Below are positions 52,561 through 61,730 of a stretch of DNA of 64,000 nucleotides, piece after piece (positions within the stretch are counted from its first letter, which is position 1; every line of letters starts with the position of its first letter). This DNA is from Afipia felis ATCC 53690 (lineage in GTDB: Bacteria; Pseudomonadota; Alphaproteobacteria; Rhizobiales; Xanthobacteraceae), in the NCBI RefSeq assembly GCF_000314735.2, contig NZ_KB375270.1, positions 868,001 to 932,000 on the forward strand, given 5' to 3'. The notes under the pieces were generated by a model, which saw only the letters and a list, made by a program, of their open reading frames with translations, ran no database searches and was not told the origin of the DNA. Position numbers and translations under genes: made by a program.

Positions 52561-52836
52561 ATGTCGCATACGACCCGCGAGAAAACAAAGTTGCTGAACC
52601 GCGTGCGCCGCATTCGCGGCCAGATGGAAGCCGTCGAGCGAGCACTCGAAGACGAAACCGGCTGCGCCGAGGTGCTGCAACTGATCGCTGGCGTGCGCGG
52701 CGCCATCAACGGCCTGATGGCCGAGGTGGTCGAGGATCACATCCTGCTGCACGTCGCCGACCACGATCTGGACCAGGAGCAACGCAACGAAGGCGCCGCC
52801 GAGCTCATCGATGTCGTGCGCGCCTACCTCAAGTAA
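52561..52836 (+). CDS. RcnR/FrmR-type (CsoR family) metal-sensing repressor
   Basis: A 91-residue all-helical repressor that releases DNA on binding its inducer. ATG 52561 has GGGAG upstream. Residues His3, Cys35, His60 and His64 are present, which is the ligand set of the Ni/Co sensor RcnR; CsoR would have a second Cys, and FrmR has Pro2 and lacks His64. The helix RVRRIRGQMEAVERAL and the sensor region ETGCAEVLQLIAGVRGAING are typical of the family. The His-rich ATPase gene starts 17 bases after its stop and is the probable target. Confidence 0.88.
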   Translation: MSHTTREKTKLLNRVRRIRGQMEAVERALEDETGCAEVLQLIAGVRGAINGLMAEVVEDHILLHVADHDLDQEQRNEGAAELIDVVRAYLK

Positions 52837-52853
52837 CAACGGAGTTTGTCATC

Positions 52854-54857
52854 ATGGCAGTTCAGGACGCAGCCCATCGTCAGACAGTGAACGATACCAT
52901 CGAGGCGCGACTGATCGCACCGGCGGCCGGGGCGCATCATCACGATGACCATGATCACCACGACCATGAACATGACCATGATCACGACCATCCCTTCGAA
53001 TGGCTCGAAGCCCTGCGCATCGCCCTCGTCGCGATTGCAACTGCGGCTGTGTGGTTCAGGGTCTGGGAGCCGTTCTCGGCGGTCAGCATCATCGGCGTCG
53101 TTGGCCTGCTGATCGGCGGCTGGCCCATCCTCAAGGAAGCCTTCGAAAACATCGTCGAGCGCCGTATGACAATGGAGCTGTCGATGACGATCGCAATCGC
53201 TGCGGCCGCCGCCATCGGCGAGTTCTTCACCGCGCTCGTCATCACCTTGTTCGTTCTGGTCGCTGAGGTTCTGGAGGGCCTGACTGTCGGCCGTGGCCGC
53301 AAGGCGATCCGCGATCTTCTCGAGTTCTTGCCACGCGAGGTCTCGGTGCGCCGCGCCGGATCTATCCGGTCAGTCTCGGCGGAGGAATTGTCGGTCGGCG
53401 ATGCCATCCTAGTCGCGCCCGGCGGCCGCATTCCTGTCGACGGGACCGTGCTCTCAGGTCATTCCTTCGTCGACGAATCCCGCATCACCGGCGAATCCAT
53501 GCCCGTCGAGAAGACGGCCGGCACTCACGTCTTCGCCGGCTCCATCAACCAGTCAGGTGCGCTGGAGGTTGCCGCCGAACGGATCGGCCGTGACACGAGC
53601 TACGGCAAGATCATCGAGGCGGTTGAACGAGCCGAAAAATCCCGCGCCCCGGTCCAGCGTCTCGCGGACCGTCTGGCCGGCTATCTCGTTTATTTTGCGC
53701 TCGGCGCCGCTGTCCTGACATTCCTGATCACGCGCGACATCTACTCGACGATCTCGGTCATCATCGTCGCCGGCGCCTGTGGCATCGCCGCCGGCACGCC
53801 GCTCGCCATTCTCGGCGGCATCGGCCGCTCAGCCCGGCTTGGCGCTATCATCAAGGGCGGCGCGCATCTGGAGACCCTGGGCCATGTCGATACCGTCGTG
53901 CTCGACAAGACCGGTACACTGACCTTCGGGCACCCGGAAGTGCAGCAAGTTGCCCCCGTCGCTGGCACAACTGACGATGAGCTTCTCGACGCTGCAGCCA
54001 CGGCCGAGCTGCGTTCCGAGCACCCACTCGGCAAGGCGATCGTCGCCTATGCCCGCAGCCAAGGCCGCAACGTGATCGAGCCAACAAGCTTCGCCTACAC
54101 ACTAGGCCGCGGCATCGCGACCAAGGTCGCTGGCGCTACCATCTTGGTCGGTAATCAGATCTGGATGACGGAGAATGGGATCAGCGTGCCCACCGCCCCT
54201 GGTCAGGACGTCGCGACGGGCTCCGAGATCCTTGTCGCCCGTGATGGCCGCTTGCTGGGCTCCATAGCGGTCGCTGACACCGTCCGCCCCGAAGCCAAGC
54301 GCGCTATCGAGGGCTTGCATCTAATGGGTATCCGGACTGTTTTGCTGACCGGCGATGCGCGCCACGTCGCAATGGCTGTCGGCTCGGCCCTTGGTATTAA
54401 GGACATCGAGGCTGAACTGCTGCCCGAGGACAAGCTGGCGCGCGTCAAAGCGCTCGTTGCGCAGAAACGTAAGGTCGCCATGGTCGGCGATGGCGTCAAT
54501 GACGCGCCTGCGCTCGCCGAAGCCAGCGTCGGCGTTGCCATGGGATCGGGCACCGATGTCGCCCAAGAAAGCGCCGACGTGGTGTTGCTGGGCAACGATC
54601 TCGAGCGCTTCGTCGAAACGCTTGCCGTTGCCAGAAGGACAAGGGGCATCATCTGGCAGAACTTCGCCGGCACCATCGGTGTCGACACAATCGGCATTGT
54701 GCTCGCCGCCTTCGGCTTCCTCAACCCGCTGCTTGCGGCAGGCATCCATGTCGTCTCGGAGCTGGTGTTCATCCTCAACTCCGCCCGGCTGCTGCCGACG
54801 CCCGAGAAGACGGTCGAAGCCCCACCTCGACTCAAGCCTGAAGCCGCAAAGGCTTGA
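52854..54857 (+). CDS. P1B-type metal ATPase lacking the CPx motif (GAC instead), His-rich N-terminus
   Basis: A 667-residue membrane pump. The N-terminus has a His/Asp run (HHHDDHDHHDHEHDHDHDHP, about residues 25-45). The phosphorylation site is Asp351 (VVLDKTGTLTFG); TGES is seen in DESRITGESMPVEKTA, the P1B HP motif in SEHPLGKAIV, and the hinge in VAMVGDGVNDAPALAEA. At the place of the transport-site CPC it has Gly307-Ala308-Cys309 (VAGACGIAAGTPLAIL), with 42 residues from Cys309 to Asp351 as in canonical pumps. There is no N-terminal HMA domain. The adjacent RcnR-type regulator suggests Ni, Co or another divalent metal; the substrate is uncertain. Confidence 0.9.
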   Translation: MAVQDAAHRQTVNDTIEARLIAPAAGAHHHDDHDHHDHEHDHDHDHPFEWLEALRIALVAIATAAVWFRVWEPFSAVSIIGVVGLLIGGWPILKEAFENIVERRMTMELSMTIAIAAAAAIGEFFTALVITLFVLVAEVLEGLTVGRGRKAIRDLLEFLPREVSVRRAGSIRSVSAEELSVGDAILVAPGGRIPVDGTVLSGHSFVDESRITGESMPVEKTAGTHVFAGSINQSGALEVAAERIGRDTSYGKIIEAVERAEKSRAPVQRLADRLAGYLVYFALGAAVLTFLITRDIYSTISVIIVAGACGIAAGTPLAILGGIGRSARLGAIIKGGAHLETLGHVDTVVLDKTGTLTFGHPEVQQVAPVAGTTDDELLDAAATAELRSEHPLGKAIVAYARSQGRNVIEPTSFAYTLGRGIATKVAGATILVGNQIWMTENGISVPTAPGQDVATGSEILVARDGRLLGSIAVADTVRPEAKRAIEGLHLMGIRTVLLTGDARHVAMAVGSALGIKDIEAELLPEDKLARVKALVAQKRKVAMVGDGVNDAPALAEASVGVAMGSGTDVAQESADVVLLGNDLERFVETLAVARRTRGIIWQNFAGTIGVDTIGIVLAAFGFLNPLLAAGIHVVSELVFILNSARLLPTPEKTVEAPPRLKPEAAKA

Positions 54858-54860
54858 GCT

Positions 54861-54983
54861 ATGGCAATCGAGTCGCCCTGCACCGACGGCTGCAAATTCA
54901 ACCGCAAGGCCGACATTTCCGAGATTCTTCGCTCGTCGATACGTGCACCAGAAGCTTCGTACCCTATTGTCGATGCATCCTAG
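54861..54983 (+). pseudogene. Short DUF1289-like N-terminal remnant
   Basis: A 40-codon frame, starting three bases after the ATPase stop, reads MAIESPCTDGCKFNRKADIS. PCxxxCxF at the start is like DUF1289 proteins, but the later cysteines are missing and the rest looks random. It converges with and overlaps the end of the CopB-like gene, so it was probably truncated when that gene arrived. Confidence 0.35.
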
Positions 54984-57082
54984 AGCACCGTTCGTCGCAG
55001 CAGTTGAGCATTGATGGCAACGATGACGGTGCTGACCGACATCAGCACGGCTCCGACAGCGGGCGAAAGTACGATGCCCACTGGTGCCAGCACGCCGGCG
55101 GCCAGCGGAATCGCCACGATGTTGTAGCCAGATGCCCACCAAAGATTCTGTACCATCTTCTGGTAGGTCGCCCGGGAGAGAGCAATGATGCGGGGCATGT
55201 CACGTGGATCGCTACGAACCAGCACGACATCGCCCGCCTCCACCGCTACTTCAGTCCCTGCGCCGATTGCGATTCCAACGTCAGCCGCCACCAACGCCGG
55301 CGCGTCGTTCACGCCGTCGCCGACCATGGCGACGCGTTTATTCTGCTGCTGCAATTCCTGAATCTTGGCGACTTTATCTTGAGGAAGCACTTCGGCGAAT
55401 ACGGTATCGATCCCCAGTTCCCGACCGACAGCATCCGCCACCGCGTGAGCATCGCCGGTCAGCATGACCACCTCGATACCCTGTGCATGCAGCTGGCGTA
55501 TCGCTTCCGCGGACTCTGGGCGTACTGCATCCGCGACCGCAAAGGCTGCAAGCGCCTGCCTATTCTCAACCAGGTAAACGACGCTCTGCGCGTGTTGGGC
55601 TGCCTCGGCGGCGAACGATTCGATCTCGGCGGGCACCGCAATCTGGTCGCGACGTATTAGATTTGGACCACCAACCGTTAGCCGACGCCCGCCAAAGTCC
55701 GCCTGCACCCCATGGCCCGGGAGGGCCTCGAAGCCGGTGACGCGCGGGACCGTGAGGCCCCGTTCGGTCGCGCTGGCGACGATGGCTTTGGCGACCGGAT
55801 GTTCCGCGTCCTGCTCGACGCCAGCGGCGAGGCGCAAAGCTTCATCTTCTTCGAAACCTTTGGCTGCACGCGCCCCGACGACACGGTGTTCCCCAAGTGT
55901 GAGCGTGCCCGTCTTGTCGAAAACCACTGTGTCGAGCAAGCGTGCCTCTTCCAGGCCTCGGCGATCTCGAACGAGGAGGCCATTGCGGGCGCCGATCGTC
56001 GTGGAGATCGCGATGACCAGCGGGACGGCAAGTCCGAGTGCGTGCGGACAGGCGATGACCAGGACCGTGACGAGTCTCTCCACAGCATATGCCGGCTCGG
56101 CCCCGAGAATCAGCCAGACAATGAAAGTCACTGCGCCGACGCCGAGCGCTATGAGAGTGAGCCAGTACGCCGCCCGATCGGCAATAACTTGCGCTCGCGA
56201 GCGCGACGTTTGGGCCTGTTCGACCAGCCGCATAATTCCGGCAAGTGTCGTCCGCTCACCGGTGCCGGTCACTACCACGCGTAGCGACCCTTCGCCGTTT
56301 ACCGTACCGGCAATGACACGATCCCCGGCGGCTTTCAGAACCGGCCGCGACTCGCCGGTGATCATTGACTCGTTGACATTACTGCGGCCTTCGCGCACCT
56401 CACCATCAGCGGGAATGCTTGCGCCGGGCCTGACGAGCACCAGATCTCCATCTACTAGCGCCACGAGCGGCACGTCTTCCGTATGCTCCACACCATCCGC
56501 ACTCCGCGTGATGCGCACGGCATTGCCTGGCAGCAGCTTGGCGAGTTCAGCGAGGGCGCCTTGCGCCTGATTTATTGAGCGCATCTCGATCCAGTGACCG
56601 AGGAGCATGATGGTGACGAGCGTCGCCAACTCCTCCCATAGCGGCGTTCCTGGGAAGCCCAACGTCACCGCGATACTGAAGACAAAAGCAACGCTGATCG
56701 CCAACGCGATCAGGGTCATCATGCCTGGAAGGCGGGCTCGCAGCTCGCCGATTGCCCCCTGGACGAAGGGCAAGCCGCCGTAGAGAAAGACGGCGGTCCC
56801 GAGCGCTGGCGCGATCCAGGGTGAGCCGGGAAATTCGGGCGGAGTATACCCGAATATCCGCGGAAGCATGTGACCCCAGACGAGCGTCGGAATCGTGAGG
56901 ACGAAAGACAGCCAGAACCTGTCGCGAAACATTGCGATCGAGTGGCCAGCATGCTTGTCGTGTCTGCCACCTCCTTCATGCTCTCCGTGAACGGCGGAAC
57001 CATTGTGCGCCGCGGGCTCGCGGCTACGCCCTATGTGATGAGCGGAATTGTGTGCATGCTCGTCTTCTGCCACATGGTCCAT
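54980..57082 (-). CDS. copB: Copper-exporting P1B-3 ATPase (CopB type, CPH motif)
   Basis: A 700-residue metal pump with a His-rich cytoplasmic N-terminus (AEDEHAHNSAHH, GEHEGGGRHDKHAGHS) and about eight transmembrane helices. The transport motif is CPH (VIACPHALGLAVP), which defines the CopB group. Other motifs are ESMITGESRPV, FDKTGTLTLGEH with the phospho-Asp, EQDAEHPVAKAIV and AMVGDGVNDAPAL. CopB pumps use Cu(I)/Cu(II) or Ag(I). Two small membrane proteins lie upstream in the same direction. Confidence 0.93.
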   Translation of the reverse strand: MDHVAEDEHAHNSAHHIGRSREPAAHNGSAVHGEHEGGGRHDKHAGHSIAMFRDRFWLSFVLTIPTLVWGHMLPRIFGYTPPEFPGSPWIAPALGTAVFLYGGLPFVQGAIGELRARLPGMMTLIALAISVAFVFSIAVTLGFPGTPLWEELATLVTIMLLGHWIEMRSINQAQGALAELAKLLPGNAVRITRSADGVEHTEDVPLVALVDGDLVLVRPGASIPADGEVREGRSNVNESMITGESRPVLKAAGDRVIAGTVNGEGSLRVVVTGTGERTTLAGIMRLVEQAQTSRSRAQVIADRAAYWLTLIALGVGAVTFIVWLILGAEPAYAVERLVTVLVIACPHALGLAVPLVIAISTTIGARNGLLVRDRRGLEEARLLDTVVFDKTGTLTLGEHRVVGARAAKGFEEDEALRLAAGVEQDAEHPVAKAIVASATERGLTVPRVTGFEALPGHGVQADFGGRRLTVGGPNLIRRDQIAVPAEIESFAAEAAQHAQSVVYLVENRQALAAFAVADAVRPESAEAIRQLHAQGIEVVMLTGDAHAVADAVGRELGIDTVFAEVLPQDKVAKIQELQQQNKRVAMVGDGVNDAPALVAADVGIAIGAGTEVAVEAGDVVLVRSDPRDMPRIIALSRATYQKMVQNLWWASGYNIVAIPLAAGVLAPVGIVLSPAVGAVLMSVSTVIVAINAQLLRRTVL

Positions 57083-57229
57083 CTCTCGGCTCCGCTCTCC
57101 CTGAGGCGTGGTCGGACGCCCCTATCCCATACCCCAATGCCTCGGTGGTTTAGCCAATCCCAAGAGCGGAAGTGAGGTCTGCAACCCGAACACGGCCAGC
57201 ATTCGGCTCTTTGGAACACCGCTCCGTCA

Positions 57230-57469
57230 TTACGGCGTAGGTCTCTTCCCAGACTCTTGTGAGGCATGATCAGCGTGAGCATGCCGGCTTCCGTGCCCGT
57301 GCCCATGGCCGAACAGGTGAAGCAAGGGGCAGGCAAGCAGTATGACGTACGGCAGTGCGGAAAGCACATGCCCGGTGTGGGACCAGAGAAGATATGCGCC
57401 TAGCGCTGCCAGGACCAGGCACACGCCCAAGCCAAGCTTGGAGCCCAGAAATTCACGCAAAGTGCTCAT
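57230..57469 (-). CDS. DUF2933-family small membrane protein, His-rich tail
   Basis: A 79-residue protein with AGGAGG before ATG 57469, two hydrophobic helices (KLGLGVCLVLAALGAYLL and LSALPYVILLACPLLHLF) and a His-rich C-terminus (GHGHGHGSRHAHADHAS). Such DUF2933 proteins often accompany copper ATPases and may bind metal. Order and direction suggest co-transcription with the upstream DUF5676-like gene and the CopB gene. Confidence 0.8.
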   Translation of the reverse strand: MSTLREFLGSKLGLGVCLVLAALGAYLLWSHTGHVLSALPYVILLACPLLHLFGHGHGHGSRHAHADHASQESGKRPTP

Positions 57470-57513
57470 TGAGAAACCTCCTTGTGTCCGGGGATATAGT
57501 CCTTCGATCGCTC

Positions 57514-57801
57514 TCAGCGGGCTGCGATTTGCTGGCCGAACAGCGCTGCAGCGATTGGCGGCCAAAGATTGTAGAAGAAGACGAAAATAATTGCTGCGAT
57601 CCAACCATAGATCATGCTCGCGATCAGGCCATAGATGAAACTGCCCACCGTCAGCAGGGTGAAGTTCGGAAAAATCGCCGGCAGCATTGCGTGGCCTTTC
57701 AAGTCGGGAAACGCAAACCAGAGAAAGACGCACAGCACATAAACGACCTGAAACAACATGCAGGTCGCGAACATCGCTCGTAGATATGGAAGCTTTGTCA
57801 T
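57514..57801 (-). CDS. DUF5676-like small membrane protein
   Basis: A 95-residue protein with AGGAG before ATG. Three hydrophobic segments: LFQVVYVLCVFLWFAFPDL, LLTVGSFIYGLIASMIYGWI and AAIIFVFFYNLWPP. The pattern matches a family of small membrane proteins found beside heavy-metal pumps. Function unknown; probably the first gene of the small-protein/CopB unit. Confidence 0.7.
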   Translation of the reverse strand: MTKLPYLRAMFATCMLFQVVYVLCVFLWFAFPDLKGHAMLPAIFPNFTLLTVGSFIYGLIASMIYGWIAAIIFVFFYNLWPPIAAALFGQQIAAR

Positions 57802-57880
57802 GTCAGTGCTCCTTTCGTATTTTTCCTACTCTCAGCAACCTCAGACTTGATGTGGGTCAATAGAATTCCTCCAGGATCGA

Positions 57881-58771
57881 TCAAAGCCAGCAGAGAGCAG
57901 CTACTTGCTCCGTGATCGCCTGAGAAAGATCGATACCGTTGGTGTGATGCGGGACCGTGTTCGTGGTGACCACCCGCGCAGCGACTTCAAGTAGCTCCCG
58001 CTCGGTGTCAGCTGTGAACAGCCCATGCACTGCGATGCAGACGGGGGCGCCAAATCCTTGTTGTCGCAATTGCCGGGCCGTCTCAATCATGGTGCGGCCG
58101 GATGACACGATATCGTCGATGAGGACAGGTGTTTCGTTCCTGAATTCCGTCAGATCGGGGAGTTCTATTTTGACGTTTCGGTCGCCAAAACGCTCCTTGC
58201 GCAGGACGCGGTATGGTGAGCGAGCTTGCCCAGCAACGTCACTGACCCACTGTTCGCTTTCGATGTCTGGTCCGATCAGGATCGCAGACTTTTGGTTGTT
58301 CAAAAGCCATTCGGCAATTGCCGGCGCCGAATGAACGACGCGCGAGGGAATGGAATAGATTTCGTCCAATGTCCGGTAGCGATGTAGATGCGGGTCTACC
58401 GTTACTAAGCCGTCGAAGCTTGACGAGACTCGGCGCGCAAACGAGACCGAAGTAACTGCCTCCCCAGAATGAAAGCGTCGGTCCTGACGCATGTAACAAA
58501 GGTACGGCGCCACCAAGACCACCTTTGCAGCACCCAAGTCTCTTGCGGCGTCGGCCGCGAAAACAAGCGGCAGGAATTTTGCGTCCGGCCTATTTAGAGA
58601 GCATACGAGGACCACAGTGCGACCGTTCAGCTCATCCTCGAACCGCAGGTACGTCTCCTCATCTGGAAACGATCGCGTTTGCAGGGAGCCCCGCACGACA
58701 TTGAGGTGTCTGGCGATCGACGTAGCGAGCGCGTCGTTACCCGGCAGCGGTATGACGATTTCCTGGGTCAT
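57881..58771 (-). CDS. PRPP-synthetase-like enzyme (ribose-phosphate pyrophosphokinase family)
   Basis: A 296-residue cytosolic enzyme. The N-terminal half has RSFPDEETYLRFEDELNGRT and LVAPYLCYMRQDRRFHSGEA, the ATP-binding region of PRPP synthetases. The C-terminal half has KERFGDRNVKIELPDL (flexible loop position) and the PRPP motif VLIDDIVSSGRTM. It is shorter than housekeeping Prs (about 310-320), so it is a paralogue. The ATG overlaps the stop of the AMP-phosphorylase-type gene by four bases. Its probable role in this operon is to interconvert or use phosphoribose compounds; the direction in vivo is unknown. Confidence 0.88.
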   Translation of the reverse strand: MTQEIVIPLPGNDALATSIARHLNVVRGSLQTRSFPDEETYLRFEDELNGRTVVLVCSLNRPDAKFLPLVFAADAARDLGAAKVVLVAPYLCYMRQDRRFHSGEAVTSVSFARRVSSSFDGLVTVDPHLHRYRTLDEIYSIPSRVVHSAPAIAEWLLNNQKSAILIGPDIESEQWVSDVAGQARSPYRVLRKERFGDRNVKIELPDLTEFRNETPVLIDDIVSSGRTMIETARQLRQQGFGAPVCIAVHGLFTADTERELLEVAARVVTTNTVPHHTNGIDLSQAITEQVAALCWL

Positions 58772-60315
58772 TCAGCGGTAACCTCGATAATATCAGGATT
58801 GGCCGCCGCGTAATCGAGTGCGTAATGGAGCGCCCCAGGCGTTTCTGCATGGAGGATGCAAAGCGGCTCACCCGCGGAAACGCGCGTACCCAGATGGGTT
58901 GTGAGGTATACGCCGGCCGCTTTGGATTCCGGGGCGCCTGCGAGTTTCGCCAAGCGGGCAATCTTGCGGTTATCGATGCCCGCCACCAAACCAGAACCCG
59001 GGGAAACAAGCGGGTATTGGTGTTTGGCCACAGGCGGCACGCGCATGCCTCCCTGCGCCTCGCATATCCGCTGAAACTTGGCCCAGGCGCGGCCGTCATT
59101 CAGCGTAGCCAGCGCGAACGATTGACCGCGCCCCGTCTCGCATACACCGCCGAGTTCGAGGAGCGCGCCGGCCAGAGTGCACGCCCGATCGCGTAACACG
59201 AGTGAGGAGTCCGGATTTCCTTGCAGCACCGCGAGGACATCCCGGGCCTCGAGCGCAGGCCCGATGCCCTCTCCAACAGGTTCAGTCCCGTCTGAAACGA
59301 TTATGCGGGTCTGCACGCCGAATGCGCCGGCTACATCTGAAAGGCGGCTGGCCAATTCCCGCGCGGCGTCCGCGCTCCGGACTTTGGCAGTTGGTCCGAC
59401 CGGAATATCAAGGACCAAATGAGAGGAACCTGCTGCGATCTTCTTCGAGAGCACTGACGCCACGAGCTGGCCCTCGCTGTCGATGTCGAGTGCGCGCTCG
59501 ATGCGGATCAGAATATCGTCGGCAGGACTGAGGCGCACCGCGCCGCCCCAGACGATGCAGCCGGCCTCCTTTTCGACGACGCGACGGATGGCCGGCAAGT
59601 CGAGGTCGACCGGCGCCAGCGTCTCCATCGTATCGGCTGTCCCGGCAGGGGACGTTATTGCCCGCGACGATGTTTTCGGCATCGTCAACCCATGCGCCGC
59701 AACGATCGCAACAACGATCGGAGTGGTGCGATTTCCCGGAAGGCCGCCGACCGAATGCTTGTCGAGAATAGGAGTTTGCGACCAAGTCAGTCTCTCTCCG
59801 ACATCGACCATGGCTTTCGTGAGCGCAATCGTTTCATCCAGGTCGAGTGGAAACGCGGCACAAGCTGTGATGAACGATGAAAGGTGTACGTCCGAATACG
59901 AGCCTTTCACAACGTCGGTTATGATGGCTTGGAGCGACGGCTCGTCGACGCGATTGCCGTAGATGCGGCGACGAACGGCACTCAGAGATTCAACCGGCCT
60001 GGGATGGCTGGCATAAACCAAGTCGCCTTCATCCACGCCTAATCGCTCCCAGGCGATCTCCGACAGTCCGGCCTGGTCACTCGCCAGGAGATCTGATTCC
60101 ACTTGGTGCAGGGTCGCGATGGCCTCGCGCTCACCCGCGCGCAAGAGCACACGCGACTGAGGCGTCAGGCCTTCGGACCGACACACATGACAGTCCGTTC
60201 GCATGTAGACCACCGCTTCTTGATGCGTGTGGATGCGGAGCCGGGTGGCCCTGAGTGGGTATGGAGAAGTTCGGTTGACCGAAACCCCTCCTGACAGCGT
60301 TTCGATCGCGCTCAC
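58768..60315 (-). CDS. AMP-phosphorylase-type nucleoside (mono)phosphate phosphorylase
   Basis: A 515-residue member of the thymidine/AMP phosphorylase family. The signature is DKHSVGGLPGNRTTPI, closer to archaeal AMP phosphorylase than to DeoA (which has KHSTGG and GDKTS). An extra N-terminal domain (about residues 1-95), absent from DeoA, is also like AMP phosphorylase. Other regions are SSRAITSPAGTADTMETLAP and GGAVRLSPADDILIRIE. GTG 60315 overlaps the nuclease stop by four bases (GTGA) and is preferred over TTG 60351. AMP phosphorylases release the base from an NMP with phosphate, giving ribose 1,5-bisphosphate. Confidence 0.87.
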   Translation of the reverse strand: MSAIETLSGGVSVNRTSPYPLRATRLRIHTHQEAVVYMRTDCHVCRSEGLTPQSRVLLRAGEREAIATLHQVESDLLASDQAGLSEIAWERLGVDEGDLVYASHPRPVESLSAVRRRIYGNRVDEPSLQAIITDVVKGSYSDVHLSSFITACAAFPLDLDETIALTKAMVDVGERLTWSQTPILDKHSVGGLPGNRTTPIVVAIVAAHGLTMPKTSSRAITSPAGTADTMETLAPVDLDLPAIRRVVEKEAGCIVWGGAVRLSPADDILIRIERALDIDSEGQLVASVLSKKIAAGSSHLVLDIPVGPTAKVRSADAARELASRLSDVAGAFGVQTRIIVSDGTEPVGEGIGPALEARDVLAVLQGNPDSSLVLRDRACTLAGALLELGGVCETGRGQSFALATLNDGRAWAKFQRICEAQGGMRVPPVAKHQYPLVSPGSGLVAGIDNRKIARLAKLAGAPESKAAGVYLTTHLGTRVSAGEPLCILHAETPGALHYALDYAAANPDIIEVTAE

Positions 60316-61667
60316 AGTTCTGTGCTCTCCAGATGTTTCGGGATGCTGCAAGCCCAGCCCAACTCCTGCTTGATCCTTTGCTTCAGCGCTTCCGCTGCGG
60401 TGGGCTCTCCATGGGTGATGAAAGTCATGCGAGGCGCGCGCTCAAATCCTCTGAGCCATCGTACAATTTCGGTCGCATCCGCATGAGCCGAGAACATTGA
60501 TAGATTTTGCACTTCGGCACGAACTGGAATGTCGCTGCCATGTATGCGGACCGACGATGCGCCGGAAACCATAGCGGCGCCGCGGGTGCCGGCTGCCTGG
60601 AACCCCGCGAACAGGATGGTGCTCTTCGGATCGGGCGCGTAGCTCTTGAGGTGATGGAGGACCCTGCCGCCGGTAGCCATCCCGCTTGCTGAAATGATGA
60701 CCTTCGGAACAGGATTTGCGGTCAGCGCCTTGGAATCTTCCGTGCTGCGGACGTAGGACGCCACATCACAAGAGGTCCGGCATTCGTGCTCGGAAAGCCG
60801 ATGGTCCTGCAAGTGACGGCAGAGGAGTTCGCTCGCATCCACCGCCATCGGGCTGTCCAGGAACACCGGGACATTCCCCAAGCGCCCGGAATCTTTCAGG
60901 CGGCGGAACCAGTACAGAAGGCTCTGAGCGCGGCCGACCGCGAATGCGGGTATGATCACGGTTCCGCCGCGGGTGATCGTGCGCGCCACGATTTCCTCCA
61001 AGGCAGCGGCCGGATCGATCCTGTCGTGCAATCTGTCGCCATAGGTGGATTCCACGACGAGGTAATCGGCTCGCCTGACCGGTGTCGGATCGTGGAGGAT
61101 CGGATCATCGTACCGGCCGAGGTCGCCGGAGAAAACAATCGATAGATCGCTTGAGGCAACCTGAACGGAACAGGCGCCGAGGATGTGGCCGGTACGACGG
61201 GGGGTAACCGAGACGTGCGCGCCGAGCGCATGCTCTTCATCAATCGAGAGAGGTTTGAAGTGGCTGAGCGCAGCACGCGCATCACGCTCGGTGTACAGCG
61301 GCAACGCAGGCTTGTGCTTCGAATAGCCGTGCCTGTTGGCAAACTCCGCGTCCTTCTCCTGCAGATAACCGGAGTCTGGCAAGAGAATCTCGCACAAATC
61401 AGCCGTCGCGGATGAGCAATAGATCGGGCCGCGGAAGCCGTTCCTGACCAGAAGCGGCAAGTAGCCCGAATGATCGATGTGGGCGTGTGTCAGCAGGACC
61501 GCGTCGATGGTTTTTGGATCGATCGGGAGGCGTTCCCAGTTGCGGAGCCGCAGCGGCTTTTGTCCTTGAAATAGACCGCAGTCCACGAGCCAGCGCTGCC
61601 CTGGGCTCTCCAACAGATACTTGGAGCCGGTGACTGTGCCAGCTGCACCTAAAAAAGTAAGTTTCAT
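60312..61667 (-). CDS. Beta-CASP metallo-beta-lactamase nuclease (RNA-processing type)
   Basis: A 451-residue metallo-hydrolase. MKLTFLGAAGTVTGSKYLLE starts the fold, and the dizinc motif is HAHIDH (His61, His63, Asp65, His66). The beta-CASP insert contains FAVGRAQSLLYWFRRL and FLDSPMAVDASELL, and the end has FITHGEPTAAEALKQRI, the pattern of RNA-specific mRNA-end-processing relatives. It is the first gene of a tightly overlapping three-gene operon with the phosphorylase and PRPP-synthetase-like genes. RNA breakdown would supply nucleotides to the next enzyme; that link is inference. Confidence 0.9.
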   Translation of the reverse strand: MKLTFLGAAGTVTGSKYLLESPGQRWLVDCGLFQGQKPLRLRNWERLPIDPKTIDAVLLTHAHIDHSGYLPLLVRNGFRGPIYCSSATADLCEILLPDSGYLQEKDAEFANRHGYSKHKPALPLYTERDARAALSHFKPLSIDEEHALGAHVSVTPRRTGHILGACSVQVASSDLSIVFSGDLGRYDDPILHDPTPVRRADYLVVESTYGDRLHDRIDPAAALEEIVARTITRGGTVIIPAFAVGRAQSLLYWFRRLKDSGRLGNVPVFLDSPMAVDASELLCRHLQDHRLSEHECRTSCDVASYVRSTEDSKALTANPVPKVIISASGMATGGRVLHHLKSYAPDPKSTILFAGFQAAGTRGAAMVSGASSVRIHGSDIPVRAEVQNLSMFSAHADATEIVRWLRGFERAPRMTFITHGEPTAAEALKQRIKQELGWACSIPKHLESTEL

Positions 61668-61730
61668 GTTCGTACAAGCTCCTCCCCAATTCGTGGGCTG
61701 CCCGAAATAAGCCGGGCAGCCCGATTGCGC

